Shown here piece after piece: positions 1-8,128 of a stretch of DNA of 64,000 bases (its first letter is position 1; the number at the start of each line of letters is the position of its first letter). This DNA is from BOG-908 sp964247675. GTDB taxonomy: Bacteria; Pseudomonadota; Alphaproteobacteria; Acetobacterales; Acetobacteraceae. The stretch covers positions 1 through 64,000 of the forward strand of contig CAXTVW010000002.1 of the NCBI GenBank assembly GCA_964247675.1. Reading direction: 5' to 3'. The notes below the pieces were generated by a model, which searched no databases, was not told the DNA's origin, and saw only the letters and a program-made list of their open reading frames with translations. A program made the translations under genes and the position numbers.

Positions 1-239
1 GGAGCCTGCCCGATTTCAGCCCGATGGAGGCGATCCCGACCGGCGTGGGCCTGACTACCTATGACGGCGGCGTGCGCGACTTCATGGCCATGCCGATGCA
101 GCAACTGATCGACCAGGTCGCCGCCGGCGCGCTGCACGTGACCGTAGGGCGCGTCTTCCACCTCGACGAGATCGTCGAGGCGCACCGGACTATGGAAGAG
201 AACCGGGCCCGCGGGAAGATCGTGGTCCTGACACGCTGA
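1..239 (+). CDS. Zinc-type alcohol dehydrogenase / quinone oxidoreductase, C-terminal end
   Basis: The gene enters from the left edge and is read in frame from base 3; only about 78 C-terminal residues are visible. The sequence has the usual end of the medium-chain dehydrogenase family: a helix before the last strands (QLIDQVAAGALHVTVGRVFHLDEIVEAH), then the closing GKIVVLT strand. This part belongs to the NAD(P)H-binding half, so substrate and metal content cannot be judged. The stop is followed 17 bases later by a glutathione transferase start, so the two are probably co-transcribed, perhaps for handling reactive carbonyls or quinones. Family is fairly sure; the exact enzyme is not. Confidence 0.75.
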   Translation, partial: SLPDFSPMEAIPTGVGLTTYDGGVRDFMAMPMQQLIDQVAAGALHVTVGRVFHLDEIVEAHRTMEENRARGKIVVLTR

Positions 240-256
240 ACCTGAAGGAGAATGCC

Positions 257-889
257 GTGCTGAAGCTTTATTACGCGCCCGGTGCGTGCTCGCTGGCGCC
301 GCATATCGTGCTTGAGTGGATTGGCGCCCCCTATGAGGCAATCAAGGCCGACGCCCACGACCCGGCGTTCAAGACGATCAATCCCGCCGCCGCCGTGCCG
401 GCGCTGGATTACGGCGGAGTGGCGCCGCTCACCCAATGTGCGGCGATCCTGGACTACCTGGCTCTGCTGCATCCCGAGGCCGACCTCCTGGATAACCGTT
501 CGTCCGAGCAGGCTGCGGCGGTGGCCAAATGGACCGCCTTCTTGACCGGCGACCTCCATCCGGCGTTCTGGCCGGTGTTCATGCCTGGCCGCTACACCGT
601 CTCCAAGGACGCGGCAGCGCTGGCGGACGTCAAAGCGGCAGGGCTGGCGCTGGTTCGCGCCAAGCTGGGCCTGCTCGACAGCCAGCTGGCCGGGCAAAGC
701 TGGGTGGTGGAAGACAAACGCACAATCGTGGATGCCTACGCCACGCCCATGCTGAACTGGGCGGCCGCCATGCTGCCGGACGCGTTGAGGAGCTTCCCCG
801 CCTGTCAGGCGCACCGCCAACGCATGCACGCCGATCCCGGCGTGCGCCGGGCCATGCAGGCCGAGGGGCTTACTCCAACAGGGCCCTGA
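257..889 (+). CDS. Glutathione S-transferase family protein
   Basis: A 210-residue protein, the normal length for a cytosolic glutathione transferase. The N-terminal thioredoxin-like domain starts MLKLYYAPGACSLAPHIVLE, the typical beta-class opening with Cys10/Ser11 at the glutathione site; the cis-Pro segment (AAAVPALDYGG) follows near residue 50, and an all-helical C-terminal domain contains the conserved Asp-containing turn (VDAYATPMLNWA). The start is GTG at 257, chosen because GAAGGAG lies seven bases upstream and the fold begins immediately. It would conjugate or reduce electrophiles with glutathione in the cytoplasm; the partner substrate is unknown. It follows the dehydrogenase end closely, consistent with one transcript. 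Confidence 0.85.
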   Translation: MLKLYYAPGACSLAPHIVLEWIGAPYEAIKADAHDPAFKTINPAAAVPALDYGGVAPLTQCAAILDYLALLHPEADLLDNRSSEQAAAVAKWTAFLTGDLHPAFWPVFMPGRYTVSKDAAALADVKAAGLALVRAKLGLLDSQLAGQSWVVEDKRTIVDAYATPMLNWAAAMLPDALRSFPACQAHRQRMHADPGVRRAMQAEGLTPTGP

Positions 890-1281
890 CACGGCGGAAG
901 CCGATCGGCTGTCAGGACGATCCTCTCGGGAACTGCCCCTGCAACGGCGTCTGCCCTCGTACGACCGCGCCCGCTGATCTAGCCGACGCTTGGGCTTGGT
1001 TGCTGGCCGGCAATGCGAAGGCTGGAACGATCTGCTGGTTGGTGCCGGCGCAAGGTCCTGCCGTGCTGCTTCGTCCCGCTTGGGTCACAGCGAAGTTTGT
1101 CGGAAACCGCCTTTGTTGGCGAAGTTAGCCATGATCTGGCTCAGTATTCCCATCAACTGCGTTCAGGCAGGCTAGCTTGATCCGCTTCTTGTTTGGATTC
1201 AATTACTTAACCACGTGGCACGGCTGATGCAACTAGCCTGGTAGGTCGGAGACGGCCAGCTTTCCAAGCGGAGACAAAGCT
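890..1281. other. Non-coding stretch, nothing recognised
   Basis: Between the glutathione transferase and a 67-codon gene I see no reading frame with plausible protein composition, no tRNA and no clear repeat. The A/T-richer piece near 1185-1215 could hold the promoter of the small downstream gene, but no convincing -35/-10 pair was identified. Confidence 0.4.
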
Positions 1282-1485
1282 ATGACAACGATGAACTTCA
1301 GCCAGGCCAACACCTATTTCAGCAACGTCCGTACGCCGCGTACTTCCTTTGCGGCCCGTCTTGCAGCCTTGCAGGCCCGCCAGGAAGCGGCAATGGGGCA
1401 TATCAACATAGCCGGCGTCGTCGCTCGCGGTGCCTTGGCCCTGGTGCCCTTTCTTGGCTTGGCCGGAATGTTCGTGGCGCTGTAA
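1282..1485 (+). CDS. Small hypothetical protein with C-terminal membrane segment
   Basis: A 67-residue protein starting ATG with a purine-rich GGAGAC about eight bases upstream. The first 40 residues are polar with a basic helix (ARLAALQARQEAA), and residues 42-66 form one hydrophobic segment (GVVARGALALVPFLGLAGMFVAL) that would fit a single inner-membrane helix, with the last residues in the membrane. Composition and Shine-Dalgarno site favour a real gene. No family is recognised; a role in the membrane or as a small regulator of a membrane protein is only a guess. It stands alone, with the converging permease gene downstream. Confidence 0.6.
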   Translation: MTTMNFSQANTYFSNVRTPRTSFAARLAALQARQEAAMGHINIAGVVARGALALVPFLGLAGMFVAL

Positions 1486-1578
1486 CCGGCCGTCTGAAGG
1501 CTGACCGTTGCTTTCTGCCCGAGGGTCAACGCCGATGGATACACCCGCAGCACGGCTTCTGACGCTACCACGGCAGGC

Positions 1579-2877
1579 CTAGGATGTTTGCGAGACCGGA
1601 GACCCTTGGCTCAGCACCTGGGCGAGCGCCGCCAGGCCGGCAATCGACACGACCACGACGCCGGTGGCGATGTGGAGGGCGGGCTGGCTCGCCATGAGCG
1701 CCAGGGCGGCCATGATCGCGGCCAAGCCAGCCAGGTCCGGCCAGGCACGTGGACCGGCCTGCAGCTTGCAATGTGCCAGCAGAAAAAGGCTCCAATTGAC
1801 GAGGCCAAGCATGGCCGCGCCAGCCATCAGCGGCAGCAGAAGCCGCCCTGGCAATGTGGCGCCCAGCAGCACGGCCAGCCCCACCGAAGCCGCGGTCAAC
1901 ACGGTCGCCGCACCCGGGGCGCCCTGCGCGTTGCTGATCATAAGCATTGCAGGGGCGCAACGCTCGGCAGCCAGGGCGCGGATCACGCGGGTCGCGCCAT
2001 AAAGGCAGGCGTTGCACGACGAGATCATCACCCAGATAAGCAGGGCGTCTATCACCGGCGCGGCGCCCGGCACCCCGGCGTGGGCGAGCACGAGGGCGAA
2101 GGGGTTGGCCGGCAACTCCAGCGAATGCGGGGGCAGCAAGACAAGCAGAGCCGCGGTCACACCCACGTAGAGTATGGCCAAGGACAGGACAACCCGGACG
2201 ATGGTGCGCTTCAGGGTGCGTTTGGCATCGGCCAGGTCCAACGCCGCAAGGCCGACCAGCTCGACGTTGCCGAAAGCGAAAAGCGCCAGCGGCAGCGCCG
2301 ACAACCATCCAGAGACGCCGCGCGGCACCCACATGGCAGGTGCCAGCAGAGCCGAAGGGGCGCCGCCCCATCGCAGGCCGGAGATGACAGCGAGCAGCAT
2401 CACCAGGCTTATCAACGCGACCTTGCAGGCCGACAGCCCGGCTTCCACCGCGCCGAACACATCCACGCGCAAGCGGTTAAGTGCGGCGGCGAGCACCAAC
2501 CCGGTCAGCGCGGCGGCCCAGGGTGGCAGCGGGACCCATGCCGACAGCAGCGTGCCGGCGGCAGTCAGCTGGGCGGTGCAGGCCAGCACCGCCGCGCCCC
2601 AGTAGCCCCATCCCTGGACGAACGCCGTCCTGCGGCCGAGATGCGCCATGGTGGTCGTTACGAAGGACACCCCGCCGCCCTGCGCCAGCGCCAGCGCCCC
2701 CAGGGCACGCGTGACCAGCCAGGCCAGAGACGCCGCCAAGGCAAACAGGACCATCATGCCAGCTCCGGCGTCCCGCAATCCGTCGCCGATGCCCAGGAAG
2801 ATGCCCGCGCCAAGCACGCCACCCAACACCAGCAGCGCCGCCTGTGCCTCTCCGATCTGAAATCGCGCGGGCTTCAC
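1579..2877 (-). CDS. APC-family amino-acid permease
   Basis: A 432-residue integral membrane protein of the amino acid-polyamine-organocation superfamily. The first helix carries the hallmark glycine-rich bend (GGVLGAGIFLGIGDG, residues 18-32) that binds the backbone of the substrate amino acid, and about twelve hydrophobic segments follow. It would import an amino acid or amine with protons across the inner membrane; the substrate cannot be told from sequence. The start is GTG at 2877, where the protein opens directly into the first helix. No obvious co-transcribed gene; the next genes on the same strand start about 100 bases upstream and encode unrelated small proteins. Confidence 0.8.
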   Translation of the reverse strand: MKPARFQIGEAQAALLVLGGVLGAGIFLGIGDGLRDAGAGMMVLFALAASLAWLVTRALGALALAQGGGVSFVTTTMAHLGRRTAFVQGWGYWGAAVLACTAQLTAAGTLLSAWVPLPPWAAALTGLVLAAALNRLRVDVFGAVEAGLSACKVALISLVMLLAVISGLRWGGAPSALLAPAMWVPRGVSGWLSALPLALFAFGNVELVGLAALDLADAKRTLKRTIVRVVLSLAILYVGVTAALLVLLPPHSLELPANPFALVLAHAGVPGAAPVIDALLIWVMISSCNACLYGATRVIRALAAERCAPAMLMISNAQGAPGAATVLTAASVGLAVLLGATLPGRLLLPLMAGAAMLGLVNWSLFLLAHCKLQAGPRAWPDLAGLAAIMAALALMASQPALHIATGVVVVSIAGLAALAQVLSQGSPVSQTS

Positions 2878-2973
2878 GCAGGCACCCGACCCGTGGGCCC
2901 TCGAACAGCGGGCTTATGGGCGCGAATGCCACGGGCCCACCTGGCCTGAGGCAGGCAGAGTGGTCGATCAGGA

Positions 2974-3188
2974 TTATCGGAAGAGCTCGTCCGCGCGATC
3001 GGCATAAGGCTGAAAAAGCTGAGCCGGCCAGTCGCTGTCAATGTCAGACACGCGCTCCAGACACTTCCAGCGGCCGCCGCGTTTCTCGAAACGGTCGGTG
3101 TGGATGCCTGTCGAGACGCCCCCCTGGCCATCCGCGCGCCAGTTCACGACCAGCGCCATGTCGCCGTCGCGTGCTCGCCGCTGGCCCG
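2974..3188 (-). pseudogene. C-terminal fragment of a SnoaL/NTF2-like protein
   Basis: Reading leftward directly after the stop of the DUF5996 gene there is about 70 codons that look like the back half of an NTF2-fold protein: a beta strand MALVVNWRADG, then GIHTDRFEKRGGRWKCLERVSDI, the typical antiparallel sheet ending of SnoaL-like domains. The N-terminal helices are missing; upstream the same frame only reads through DUF5996 in the wrong phase. An ATG at 3159 could start a 61-residue peptide, but this would lack half of the fold. I read it as a deletion remnant, similar in type to the intact NTF2-like gene at 4170-4631. Confidence 0.55.
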
Positions 3189-4136
3189 CTAGATCTGCGC
3201 CGGATGGCCAAGCATGCCTTGCGGGCCTTCCAACTCTGCTCTCGGCCACGCGGCCAGGTCTGCAGCCGCCTCGTAGGTTGATTGCAGGAATTCCAGCAAT
3301 ACCGCATCGGAATCCGGGCTCGATGCAACGGCATGATAGGGCAGGATGAATTCGCCGAAGCCGGCGTCGAACCGCGCTGAAGCGGGCCGGATCGCGCGGG
3401 CTTCGAAGCCGGCCGGCTTGGGGTATGCGTAGGCGTAGAAGCAAGGCCCGTCACTGCCGTCCAGGTTTGGCCAGAAGCCGGCGCTCGAGACTTCGTGGCT
3501 GTAGGCGTCCCTGGCCACGATGTTGGGCATGTGCGGTGCGCCTCCGGGATGGGGTGGTGCACGCCTGCCGGAGAAGCGTGTTACCGCAAGATCGAACGCA
3601 CCCCAGAACAGATGGATACGGCTGCACTTGCCGACGAAACGTGTGCGGAACAGCTGGAACACACGGTGGACGTCCACCAGCGCACGCCAGAAGGCCCGGG
3701 CGACCTCGCCATCGAAGCCGCGCTCGGCGTGATCCTGGTCGAAGCGGACGGCGCCGGCGATCTCCGCCGGCATGGTGTTCACCGCAACCGCGATGCCGAG
3801 CGCCTCCAAGGCGACGGTCAACTGCGCGAGGAAATCTGCCATCGAGCCGGACTGCAAAGGAATTGCGCGCTCCTCGCCGTTCGTGACCTCCAGGCGCAGA
3901 CGCTCGCCTACCAAGTCCAGCGTGATGTTAAGGGCGCCACCCGGCACCGGGATGAGGCCGGTTTCCAGCCCCCGCGCGCACACGTAAAGCGGGACGTGCC
4001 AGCCATGGTTCTCCCACGGCGTCAGCATCAGCCGAATTTTGCCCACGAGCTGCGACCACAGATGCAGGGTGGTCAGGGTCGGCGCCAGCGCGAGGCCGGA
4101 GAGTGCGTTCCACTGCGCGCGAGGCAGGCTGGCCAT
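3189..4136 (-). CDS. DUF5996 family protein
   Basis: A 315-residue soluble protein matching the length and landmark motifs of the DUF5996 family: TTLHLWSQLVGKIRL and LTPWENHGWHVPLYV near the N-terminus, the VNTMPAEI segment in the middle, and FWPNLDGSDGPCFYAYAYP followed by the FGEFILPY strand in the second half. No signal peptide or membrane segment. The biochemical role of this family is unknown. It lies in the same direction as the NTF2-like gene upstream, 33 bases apart, so the two could be one transcript. Family assignment is from motif memory; function is open. Confidence 0.75.
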   Translation of the reverse strand: MASLPRAQWNALSGLALAPTLTTLHLWSQLVGKIRLMLTPWENHGWHVPLYVCARGLETGLIPVPGGALNITLDLVGERLRLEVTNGEERAIPLQSGSMADFLAQLTVALEALGIAVAVNTMPAEIAGAVRFDQDHAERGFDGEVARAFWRALVDVHRVFQLFRTRFVGKCSRIHLFWGAFDLAVTRFSGRRAPPHPGGAPHMPNIVARDAYSHEVSSAGFWPNLDGSDGPCFYAYAYPKPAGFEARAIRPASARFDAGFGEFILPYHAVASSPDSDAVLLEFLQSTYEAAADLAAWPRAELEGPQGMLGHPAQI

Positions 4137-4169
4137 CAGCCGCGCGATCCTCCGGCGGCGTGCTCGCGG

Positions 4170-4631
4170 TCAGACACGTATCTCTCCGCCGTCCGGGTTG
4201 CTGCGTATCGTCCACTCCCCGCCGCTTCTGAAGGAATTGGTCGTGGCAAAGGTGTCCTCCATGAACTGCATGTGGCGGATCAGGCCGTCCACCACTTCGA
4301 TATATACGCAGAACGGGGAGACTACCTGCTTTTTCATGATGGTGGAACGGTAGGTCATGCGGCCGAACAAGGCAGCGTAGCGATCATCGCCGAACAGGGC
4401 GATCTCCTCCAAAGCATGTTCGTCCCAATATCTGGCGACATCGATGAACGTCTGCACGATGCCCTCACGTGCGTTGGAGGTTCCCGCCCAGGGCATCACG
4501 CGTTTCAGCTCAGGGTTTTCGAAGTTCAGCGAAACGTAAGTGGCCTCGGCGGCGACGAGGGATGCAACATGCGCCTTGTTCGTAGGATCCGACAGCATCG
4601 CGCGTAGCATGTCTTTCGGTTGCCGGGACAT
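4170..4631 (-). CDS. SnoaL/NTF2-like domain protein
   Basis: A 153-residue single-domain protein of the NTF2-like fold: N-terminal helices (AHVASLVAAEATYVSLNFENPELKR), a conserved WAGTSNAREGIVQTF turn, and the curved sheet that closes the cone. Members act as small-molecule isomerases, hydrolases or binding proteins; no catalytic pair could be assigned. The start is the ATG at 4631 rather than one 90 bases upstream, because GGAG lies seven bases before it and homologues begin with this MSRQPKDML-like helix. It sits upstream of the DUF5996 gene on the same strand. Confidence 0.75.
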   Translation of the reverse strand: MSRQPKDMLRAMLSDPTNKAHVASLVAAEATYVSLNFENPELKRVMPWAGTSNAREGIVQTFIDVARYWDEHALEEIALFGDDRYAALFGRMTYRSTIMKKQVVSPFCVYIEVVDGLIRHMQFMEDTFATTNSFRSGGEWTIRSNPDGGEIRV

Positions 4632-4844
4632 CGGAACGCTCCATTCGAGGCGGTGGTGATCCGGGTTATACGCGAACCGGCTGGGCGCTTTAGTGGGGTA
4701 AACTGTAAAGCGGTTTTCCACTTTTCAGCGCAATGAGGATGAGCTTGCCCGAACGTTGAATGCTGGTTGGGCGTAGCGCCTGAGATTGCGTCGGCACACA
4801 GTCCCGCAATGTCCGATTTGCAGGCGTTTGTTACGGCTTTAAAA

Positions 4845-5045
4845 TTAGGCGTATCCCTGCATTATTTTCACGTTCTGCGCCGGGTTGCGCTGCCAGATAC
4901 CGGCCTGTGACAGGTGTTCGATGCCGGTTTGGACGAAGGTCGTCCGGCGGATCACGCTCGTCCAACGCACGGCCATGTGGGCAAGATCGGCGGGGCGGGG
5001 CTGATCCTGCAGCAGTGATTGCCGACGGCAACGCGGACTCAGCAC
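4845..5045 (-). CDS. Possible short protein overlapping the end of the secreted SnoaL gene
   Basis: A 66-codon frame starts with GTG at 5045 and overlaps the stop of the 5039-5599 gene (GTGCTGA), a layout often seen in translationally coupled genes. The second half (AHMAVRWTSVIRRTTFVQTGIEHL) has normal protein composition, the first part is rich in Arg and Gln. I recognise no family. It could be a real small coupled gene, a fragment of a lost gene, or chance. Confidence 0.3.
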   Translation of the reverse strand: MLSPRCRRQSLLQDQPRPADLAHMAVRWTSVIRRTTFVQTGIEHLSQAGIWQRNPAQNVKIMQGYA

Positions 5046-5599
5046 CCGCTCGGCGGATTGGTCGGCGAGAAGCTGTAGCGCGCGATCCGCCAGGTGCCAT
5101 CGTCGCCTTTCCTGAAGATGAAAAGCTCCTGGTTGGCTTCGGAGGTCGTCCTGCCTGTGGAGGCGTGTCTCGTGGTGCCCGCGGAATTAGTTCGGACGAA
5201 GGCCCAGTCGGGCGCCATCTGCACAAGCTCGTCTATCGTGAACTTCACGTGGAAGCTCAATTCCTGAAACACCTTGTCATAGGCGACGCGAACGCCAGCC
5301 TGCCCGATTGCGGAGTGGCTGTAAGGAGGCATGAAGATGCCGTCAGACGTGTATAGCGGCAGCACAGCCGCGGTCTTCCCACCGTTCAGGGCTGCGTTGT
5401 AGGCAGCCATGGTTTTTCGGATGCCTGCCTCGGCTGAAGGCGCCGCGCCCGCCATGCCGGATGATGCGCCCGTGACCTGCGCTTTGACAGCGCCTGAACA
5501 GTCTAGAGCGAGCAAAACGGCAAGCACGGTAAAGACAGGACGGGCGGGGAACTGCAAGCTCACAAATCTTCTCCACCGTCCTGGACAGGCAGACGACAT
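5039..5599 (-). CDS. Exported SnoaL-like (SgcJ/EcaC-type) protein
   Basis: A 186-residue protein with an N-terminal export signal: basic start, a hydrophobic stretch (VFTVLAVLLALDCSGAVKA) and a likely cleavage after AVKA-Q. The mature part is one NTF2-fold domain (IRKTMAAYNAALNGGKTAAVLPLYTSDGIFMPP, then a C-terminal sheet ending IFRKGDDGTWRIARYSF), the pattern of periplasmic SgcJ/EcaC-type proteins. Ligand unknown. It is transcribed away from the LysR gene at 5838, with 238 bases between the starts; a divergent regulator-target pair is plausible but unproven. Confidence 0.75.
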   Translation of the reverse strand: MSSACPGRWRRFVSLQFPARPVFTVLAVLLALDCSGAVKAQVTGASSGMAGAAPSAEAGIRKTMAAYNAALNGGKTAAVLPLYTSDGIFMPPYSHSAIGQAGVRVAYDKVFQELSFHVKFTIDELVQMAPDWAFVRTNSAGTTRHASTGRTTSEANQELFIFRKGDDGTWRIARYSFSPTNPPSGC

Positions 5600-5837
5600 A
5601 CGGCGGCTTACGACCGCTCAGAAGACGTGTCGGGCGAAAGCATCATTCCAAAAACCGGAAAGCGCGTGCCGGCTGCGTCGCGGCCAGGCTATCGCCTAGC
5701 CATTCGTGGCCGGCTTACGCCGGCTGCCCAGCCATTGCACAGTGCTCTTGACAGCGTGTTGTCTTGCACGCGCCGATGGTGGATGGCCGTTTCCTCGGGT
5801 GGCCCGCAATCACGCAGCATATCGCAGGGGACCGACG

Positions 5838-6749
5838 ATGATGGACCTCAACGCCTTGGTGATATTCGCCAAAGTGGCCCAGGCGGCTAGCTTTTCAGAG
5901 GCGGCACGCCGGCTGAAGATGCCCGTCTCGACAATCAGCCGGAAGGTGGCCGAGCTGGAAGACAGGCTGGGCGTGCAGTTGCTGGAGCGTTCGACGCGCA
6001 GCTTGCGGCTGACCGAGATCGGCGCTGAGGTCCTGGACCAGGCGTGGCGCATGGTGGAAGCCCGTGAGACAATCGAAGGGATGGTGTCGAACCAACGCGC
6101 GGATGTCACCGGCCTGCTCAGGCTCGCAGCACCGCCGAGCATATCGGATTCGCTGCTGAGCCCTATCGTCAGTGCGTTCCAGCTTGCCCATACCGGTGTC
6201 AGGATAGAGATCATGATCAGCGAGCGGTTCGTGGATCACATAGCCGATCGCATCGATCTGACCTTCCATGTCGGGGCGGTTCTGGATTCGACCATGGTTG
6301 TCGAGAGGATCCTGCAGTTCCGCCATCTGCTCGTGGCAAGCCCGGACTACCTGGCGCATGCCGCTCCGCCGCAGCACCCGCGTGACCTGCTGAACCATCC
6401 GATCCTCGCCTTTTCGCATTTCCGGCCGCAATACGAATGGAGCTTCAAGCAGGCAAACGGCAGCGGCGCGGAGACGATAACCTTTCAGCCAAGGTTGGGA
6501 ATCAACGACTTTGCCGGTGTCACCGCCGGGCTTATAGCTGGCGGCGGGATAGGCGACATATCGCCGATCGTTCAGCCCGAACATCTACGTAGCGGGCGGC
6601 TCGTCGAGATCATGCCGGAGTGGCATTTTCCCGTGTTCGATCTCAGCCTCATTCACCCGTTCAGCCGCAACCTTTCCCGCCCGATCAGAGTGTTCAAGGA
6701 TTTCGTATGCAATATGGCGCCGTCCATTTTCCCGGACTTGCCTAACTGA
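5838..6749 (+). CDS. LysR-family transcriptional regulator
   Basis: About 304 residues, the standard LysR size. Residues 1-60 form the winged helix-turn-helix (LVIFAKVAQAASFSEAARRLKMPVSTISRKVAELEDRLGVQLLERSTRSLRLTEIG); the rest is the two-lobed effector-binding domain. The start is ATG at 5838 (or 5841), preceded by GGGG, because the DNA-binding helix begins there; the longer frame back to 5706 has no family match. Divergent from the exported SnoaL-like gene, which is its most likely target. Effector not predictable. Confidence 0.85.
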   Translation: MMDLNALVIFAKVAQAASFSEAARRLKMPVSTISRKVAELEDRLGVQLLERSTRSLRLTEIGAEVLDQAWRMVEARETIEGMVSNQRADVTGLLRLAAPPSISDSLLSPIVSAFQLAHTGVRIEIMISERFVDHIADRIDLTFHVGAVLDSTMVVERILQFRHLLVASPDYLAHAAPPQHPRDLLNHPILAFSHFRPQYEWSFKQANGSGAETITFQPRLGINDFAGVTAGLIAGGGIGDISPIVQPEHLRSGRLVEIMPEWHFPVFDLSLIHPFSRNLSRPIRVFKDFVCNMAPSIFPDLPN

Positions 6750-7131
6750 TGGCCGCCGGTTCGACGATCCCAGATCGTCACCGCGGCGGCAAGTCTCCAA
6801 ACAGCGCGGCGAGAGGCAGTAGGGTCAAGCGGCTTTCCCATATCTGGAAAAGTTCTTTCCGACCTTAACCGCTAAACGTTTCCTCCTGGACGCAATATAT
6901 GCAGGCCTGGGAGACCTTGCCTGCCCATGCATCGGCGTGCGGCAGTCAGAGGAGGGTGCTCATGGTACATCGCACATCGTGAGCGCATCGACCTTACGGC
7001 ACACCGCAACGAGGGACCTTGCGCCTCGGCGGGGCAGTCGCGCATTTCCGGCGGAAGCCGCGTCGATTGACGATAGGACAGACGCTCGACCGGGCTTGAT
7101 TCCAGCGATTGCTCGGGATCGGAGGGCTAGC

Positions 7132-8052
7132 GTGGCTAAAGCCATCGACCTCAATGACATCCGGCTTCTCATGCAGGTTATCGAGCATGGTAGCTACACC
7201 GCCGCGTCACGTGCGACAGGCGTGCCAAAATCCACAATCAGCCAACGAATCACTACGCTGGAGAGGGTGGTCGGAATGGGACTGCTGCGGCGTACGTCGC
7301 GTAGCTTTTCGCTGACCGAGGCCGGCTCTCTGCTGCTGCCCCATGCACGTGACATCGAAGCACTCGCCAAAAAAGTCGAGCACGTCCTGCTCGAGCAAAG
7401 TGATGGCCTGGCAGGCACGCTGCGGATGTCGTGCTGCAGTGCGCTGGCGCAGCATGCGCTGTCACCTCTGCTGCCGCGCTTCGTGGCACAACATCCGGGC
7501 GTCATCATACGTCTCGAAACGACGAACCGGCTGATTGACCTGATCGGAGAAGGCTTCGACATGGCAATACGTAGCCATGCTGGCCCGCTCAGGGATTCGA
7601 GTCTTCTCCAACGCGTCATCGCCCGCACATCATGGTCGATCGTGGCTTCACCTGGCTGGATCGTCCGCCACGGCACGCCAGCAGCGCCCGACGACATTCC
7701 ACCGGACGAGACGCTCTGCTTTTCTACGGGTCGCGAGGTTGCTGGGTGGCACCTGCGGTGTGGCGATGCGGAGCTACTGCTGGAGATACAACCAAAGACT
7801 ATTTCGGACGACATCGGATCGCTGCGGAACATGGCTCTGGCCGATGGCGGTGTTGCTTGTCTGCCAGATTACATCATCGCTGGCGCTTTGCGGGAAGGAC
7901 ATCTCGTCCGTCTCGTACCCGAATGGACGCCTGCTGTGCAAACCCTCAGTCTCCTGACACCGCCAAGAGCGCAATCCTCGCGACTGGCACGCGCGTTTTC
8001 CGACTTCATTGCAACCGAGTTGCCTGGCGTTCTGCTGAGTCACGGAAGCTGA
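7132..8052 (+). CDS. LysR-family transcriptional regulator
   Basis: A 306-residue LysR protein: winged helix (IRLLMQVIEHGSYTAASRATGVPKSTISQRITTLER) then the effector domain. The GTG at 7132 is preceded by GGAGG with a six-base gap, which fixes the start; the longer frame from 6937 adds 65 residues with no resemblance to the family. It is tandem with the LysR at 5838 and similar in plan (S/T-x-S-T-I-S recognition helix in both), so the pair may come from an old duplication. No divergent partner gene; it may act on distant targets. Confidence 0.85.
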   Translation: MAKAIDLNDIRLLMQVIEHGSYTAASRATGVPKSTISQRITTLERVVGMGLLRRTSRSFSLTEAGSLLLPHARDIEALAKKVEHVLLEQSDGLAGTLRMSCCSALAQHALSPLLPRFVAQHPGVIIRLETTNRLIDLIGEGFDMAIRSHAGPLRDSSLLQRVIARTSWSIVASPGWIVRHGTPAAPDDIPPDETLCFSTGREVAGWHLRCGDAELLLEIQPKTISDDIGSLRNMALADGGVACLPDYIIAGALREGHLVRLVPEWTPAVQTLSLLTPPRAQSSRLARAFSDFIATELPGVLLSHGS

Positions 8053-8128
8053 CCTGGATATCAGAGCCGGCTCACGCCGCGATGCCAACCGGCAAGACAC
8101 GCACGCTGAAACGATGTCTCGGCTTTAA

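Noticed and set aside
1588..2949. Long forward frame of 453 codons opposite the amino-acid permease
   Set aside because: Composition is Arg/Gln/Gly-rich with no motif; the opposite strand encodes a clear membrane transporter. High G/C gives long antisense frames.
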